From contig JAEUHN010000017.1 in NCBI GenBank assembly GCA_016795365.1, positions 124,001-188,000 of the forward strand: a stretch of 64,000 nucleotides of DNA, given 5' to 3'. The notes beneath the pieces were generated by a model. It was not told the origin of the DNA. It was given only the letters and a program-made list of their open reading frames with translations, and made no database searches. The position numbers and the translations under genes are program-made. This stretch comes from Verrucomicrobiaceae bacterium (GTDB lineage: Bacteria; Verrucomicrobiota; Verrucomicrobiia; Verrucomicrobiales; Verrucomicrobiaceae). This document shows positions 63,895-64,000 of the stretch, piece after piece. How positions within the stretch are numbered: position 1 is the first letter of the stretch; the number at the start of each line of letters is the position of its first letter.

Positions 63895-64000
63895 ATGAAA
63901 CGTGTTCTCCTTCTCGCTCTCGCCTTTGCCTCAGCCCACTCGGCAGAGGTCATTGAAGTCGCTCCTGGCAATGAAGCTGTCCTGCCCGGTGGCAAGGAAG
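63895..64000 (+). CDS. N-terminus of a secreted protein, cut by the window end
   Basis: Only 35 codons are visible: a signal peptide (MKRVLLLALAFASAHSA) followed by EVIEVAPGNEAVLPGGKE. That is enough to call an exported protein but not its family. The ATG is preceded by no obvious ribosome-binding site, as usual in this window. Confidence 0.6.
   Translation, partial: MKRVLLLALAFASAHSAEVIEVAPGNEAVLPGGKE

Overview
The window looks like chromosomal DNA of a Verrucomicrobiota bacterium, probably order Verrucomicrobiales (Prosthecobacter/Verrucomicrobium-like). The reasons are the PVC-type secreted families (Planctomycete-type cytochrome with DUF1549/DUF1553, ThuA, PQQ-like propeller, sulfatase, PSCyt1-SHD1), a PEP-CTERM protein, a C-terminal domain resembling the TIGR02597 family first described as a Verrucomicrobium spinosum paralogue family, fairly high GC, and starts that mostly lack Shine-Dalgarno sequences. 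No rRNA, tRNA, CRISPR array, phage or transposase gene was recognised. The window cuts a gene at each end.

Layout. 1-5.3 kb: a sugar isomerase-like C-terminus and a PQQ-type propeller on the plus strand; then, on the minus strand, a small lipoprotein and the housekeeping order prs-rplY(ctc)-pth-rpsF with a clear terminator. 5.4-12.7 kb: ThuA protein, zinc alcohol dehydrogenase, a proline-rich secreted protein, an FtsX-type permease with an HlyD adaptor but no ATPase beside them, and a CGWS glutaredoxin-like protein. 12.7-21.7 kb: ceramidase-like amidase, Cys/Tyr-rich small protein, FAD oxidoreductase, tgt-yajC (overlapping ATGA), PSCyt1-SHD1 protein, and a three-gene overlapping set of serine hydrolase, LytS-type kinase and LytTR regulator. 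21.9-28.7 kb: a 1.1k-residue secreted protein with Ig-like domains and NxxGxxAF-type repeats, a CusF-SCO1 protein with a thioredoxin-fold partner that has lost CxxC, and a divergent His-rich secreted protein. 29-32.8 kb: galU, an ankyrin lipoprotein and a polar amino-acid-type ABC permease/ATPase pair.

33.1-55.2 kb is the striking part. A VKOR-DsbA fusion gene lies 33 bp upstream of a single 19.5-kb reading frame encoding a 6,491-residue secreted protein. That protein has a unique N-terminal region, one DUF11-like and one SdrB-like domain, 14 SdrB-like repeats (mostly an exact 363-bp period), 17 more SdrB-like repeats of a second type, 7 DUF11-type repeats, 3 more SdrB-like domains and a C-terminal TIGR02597-like region. 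Eight of its 18 cysteines sit in one DUF11 copy, the others of that array having none, which gives a plausible reason for a neighbouring disulfide-forming enzyme. A PEP-CTERM protein follows, then a strong terminator.

55.2-64 kb (minus strand): sulfatase translationally coupled to rlmN, a YCII protein, a membrane protein with an ACP-like domain lacking the carrier serine, a PSCyt1/DUF1549/DUF1553 protein, and a fused SpmA/SpmB-like membrane protein. A palindromic repeat and the start of another secreted protein close the window.
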